NCBI GenBank assembly: GCA_004297645.1
Contig: SCUG01000547.1
Coordinates: forward strand, 1-15,057
Direction: 5' to 3'
From: Saprospiraceae bacterium
GTDB lineage: Bacteria; Bacteroidota; Bacteroidia; Chitinophagales; Saprospiraceae
DNA length: 15,057 nt
Shown here: positions 14,146-15,057 of the stretch, piece after piece
How the letters are laid out: every line of letters starts with the position of its first letter
Position numbering within the stretch: the first letter of the stretch is position 1
Translations under genes and position numbers: made by a program
Notes under the pieces: generated by a model
The model's input: the letters and a program-made list of their open reading frames with translations, nothing else
What the model was told of the DNA's origin: nothing
Databases searched by the model: none

Positions 14146-15057
14146 TTAGCCGGTCACTATATTCCGGCCTATGCTTTCGTAATGGAATCCGCGCTCCAGC
14201 ATGAGGTCCACATCGTAAAGGTTGCGGCCGTCGAAGATGGCTGGTTTTTTTAGCAGTTGTTTCATCACTTCGAAGCTCGGTGTGCGGAAGACGCTCCACT
14301 CTGTGACGATGGCAAGGGCATCTGCCCCGATGAGCGCCTCGTATTGTTCCTGTGCAAAAACAATCTTGTCGCCGAAGAGGGCTTTCACGTTAGGCATGGC
14401 TTCGGGGTCGTAGGCTTTTACTGCCGCTCCGGCCTCCAGCAGGTCTTCGATGAGGTAAAGAGCGGGGGCTTCCCGAATGTCGTCGGTGTTGGGTTTGAAT
14501 GCCAGCCCCCACAGGGCGATGGTCTTGCCGCTGAGGTCACCGCCGAACCAAGCCTTTATTTTCTCGGTGAGGCGGTGTTTTTGGAGGCTGTTAACATTCA
14601 TCACCGATTTGAGAATCTTGAAATCGTAGCCATTTTCTTCGGCTGTCATGGCGAGAGCTTGCACGTCTTTCGGAAAACATGACCCACCGTACCCAACGCC
14701 GGGGAATAGGAAGCGCTTACCGATGCGGGTGTCGCTGCCCATGCCCGTTCGCACCGAATCCACGTTGGCACCAGCTTTTTCGCAGAGATTGGCGATCTCG
14801 TTCATAAAACTGATTCGGGTGGCGAGGTAGGAGTTGGCGGCGTACTTCGTCATCTCGGCCGAACGTTCGTCCATCATGTAGATGGGGTTGCCCTGCCGGA
14901 CAAAAGGCTCGTACAACTGCCGCATCACTTTGCGGGCTTTTTCAGAGCTGGTGCCGATGACCACGCGGTCGGGTTTCAGGAAATCATCTACCGCAACACC
15001 TTCCCGCAGAAATTCGGGGTTAGACACGACGTCGAACAAGTCTTCGCTGAGGTTTTT
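14146..15057 (-). CDS. ugd: UDP-glucose 6-dehydrogenase, C-terminal part (gene runs off the right edge)
   Basis: It oxidises UDP-glucose twice with NAD+ to UDP-glucuronate in the cytoplasm, a precursor for capsule, exopolysaccharide or lipopolysaccharide sugars. 303 codons are in the window of about 440 expected; the N-terminal Rossmann domain is outside. The frame is open to base 15057, and the CAA at 15037-15039 (TTG on this strand) is an internal Leu codon, not a start. Visible motifs are FDVVSNPEFLREG, the AEMTKYAANSYLA helix with its catalytic-site Lys and Asn, and the nucleophile cysteine in GGSCFPKD (codon at 14677-14679). The C-terminal UDP-binding motif is AFKPNTDDIREAP. The length after the cysteine is normal and the stop is intact. 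A related GDP-mannose dehydrogenase is less likely given the close match to UDP-glucose enzymes. Confidence 0.95.
   Translation of the reverse strand, partial: KNLSEDLFDVVSNPEFLREGVAVDDFLKPDRVVIGTSSEKARKVMRQLYEPFVRQGNPIYMMDERSAEMTKYAANSYLATRISFMNEIANLCEKAGANVDSVRTGMGSDTRIGKRFLFPGVGYGGSCFPKDVQALAMTAEENGYDFKILKSVMNVNSLQKHRLTEKIKAWFGGDLSGKTIALWGLAFKPNTDDIREAPALYLIEDLLEAGAAVKAYDPEAMPNVKALFGDKIVFAQEQYEALIGADALAIVTEWSVFRTPSFEVMKQLLKKPAIFDGRNLYDVDLMLERGFHYESIGRNIVTG

Overview
This window looks like chromosomal DNA from a member of the phylum Bacteroidota, probably the Saprospiria. Two very large secreted proteases end in Por-type (type IX secretion) sorting domains. Their signal peptides leave glutamine at the predicted mature N-terminus, starts lack clear Shine-Dalgarno sites, and both proteases are preceded by Bacteroidota-style -33/-7 promoters (TAnnTTTG). 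The class assignment is an inference from the style of these proteins.

Left part, plus strand (1-5014). The window opens inside a gene for a long alanine- and glutamate-rich coiled-coil protein whose N-terminus lies outside. A large imperfect hairpin (2803-2845) separates it from a PLP-dependent aminotransferase with unusual cofactor-contact residues. A beta-class DNA methyltransferase with no visible restriction partner follows 57 bases later.

Middle (5057-6344), minus strand. An extended short-chain dehydrogenase/NAD-dependent sugar epimerase-like gene converges on the methyltransferase. The 301-base gap upstream of it holds a 16-base direct repeat and, at its far end, the terminator of the next gene.

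Right part (6345-15057), all minus strand. Two tandem paralogous metzincin (reprolysin-like) proteases, each exactly 1221 codons, are each preceded by a promoter of the same geometry. Intrinsic terminators at 6278-6325, 10163-10194 and 14094-14124 bound the units, so each protease is probably transcribed alone. At the right edge is the C-terminal two thirds of UDP-glucose 6-dehydrogenase, which makes UDP-glucuronate for surface polysaccharide and probably marks the edge of a polysaccharide locus.

Most notable items: (1) 724 residues of the coiled-coil protein parse without a gap into 11- and 7-residue units, mostly in a 40-residue 11-11-11-7 super-repeat that predicts an almost untwisted rod; (2) the paralogous proteases differ in the Met-turn, a prodomain cysteine and an extra cysteine pair; (3) the aminotransferase keeps its Schiff-base lysine but has lost three canonical PLP-ring contacts. 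I see no CRISPR array, insertion sequence, rRNA or tRNA gene, and no clear multi-gene defence system.
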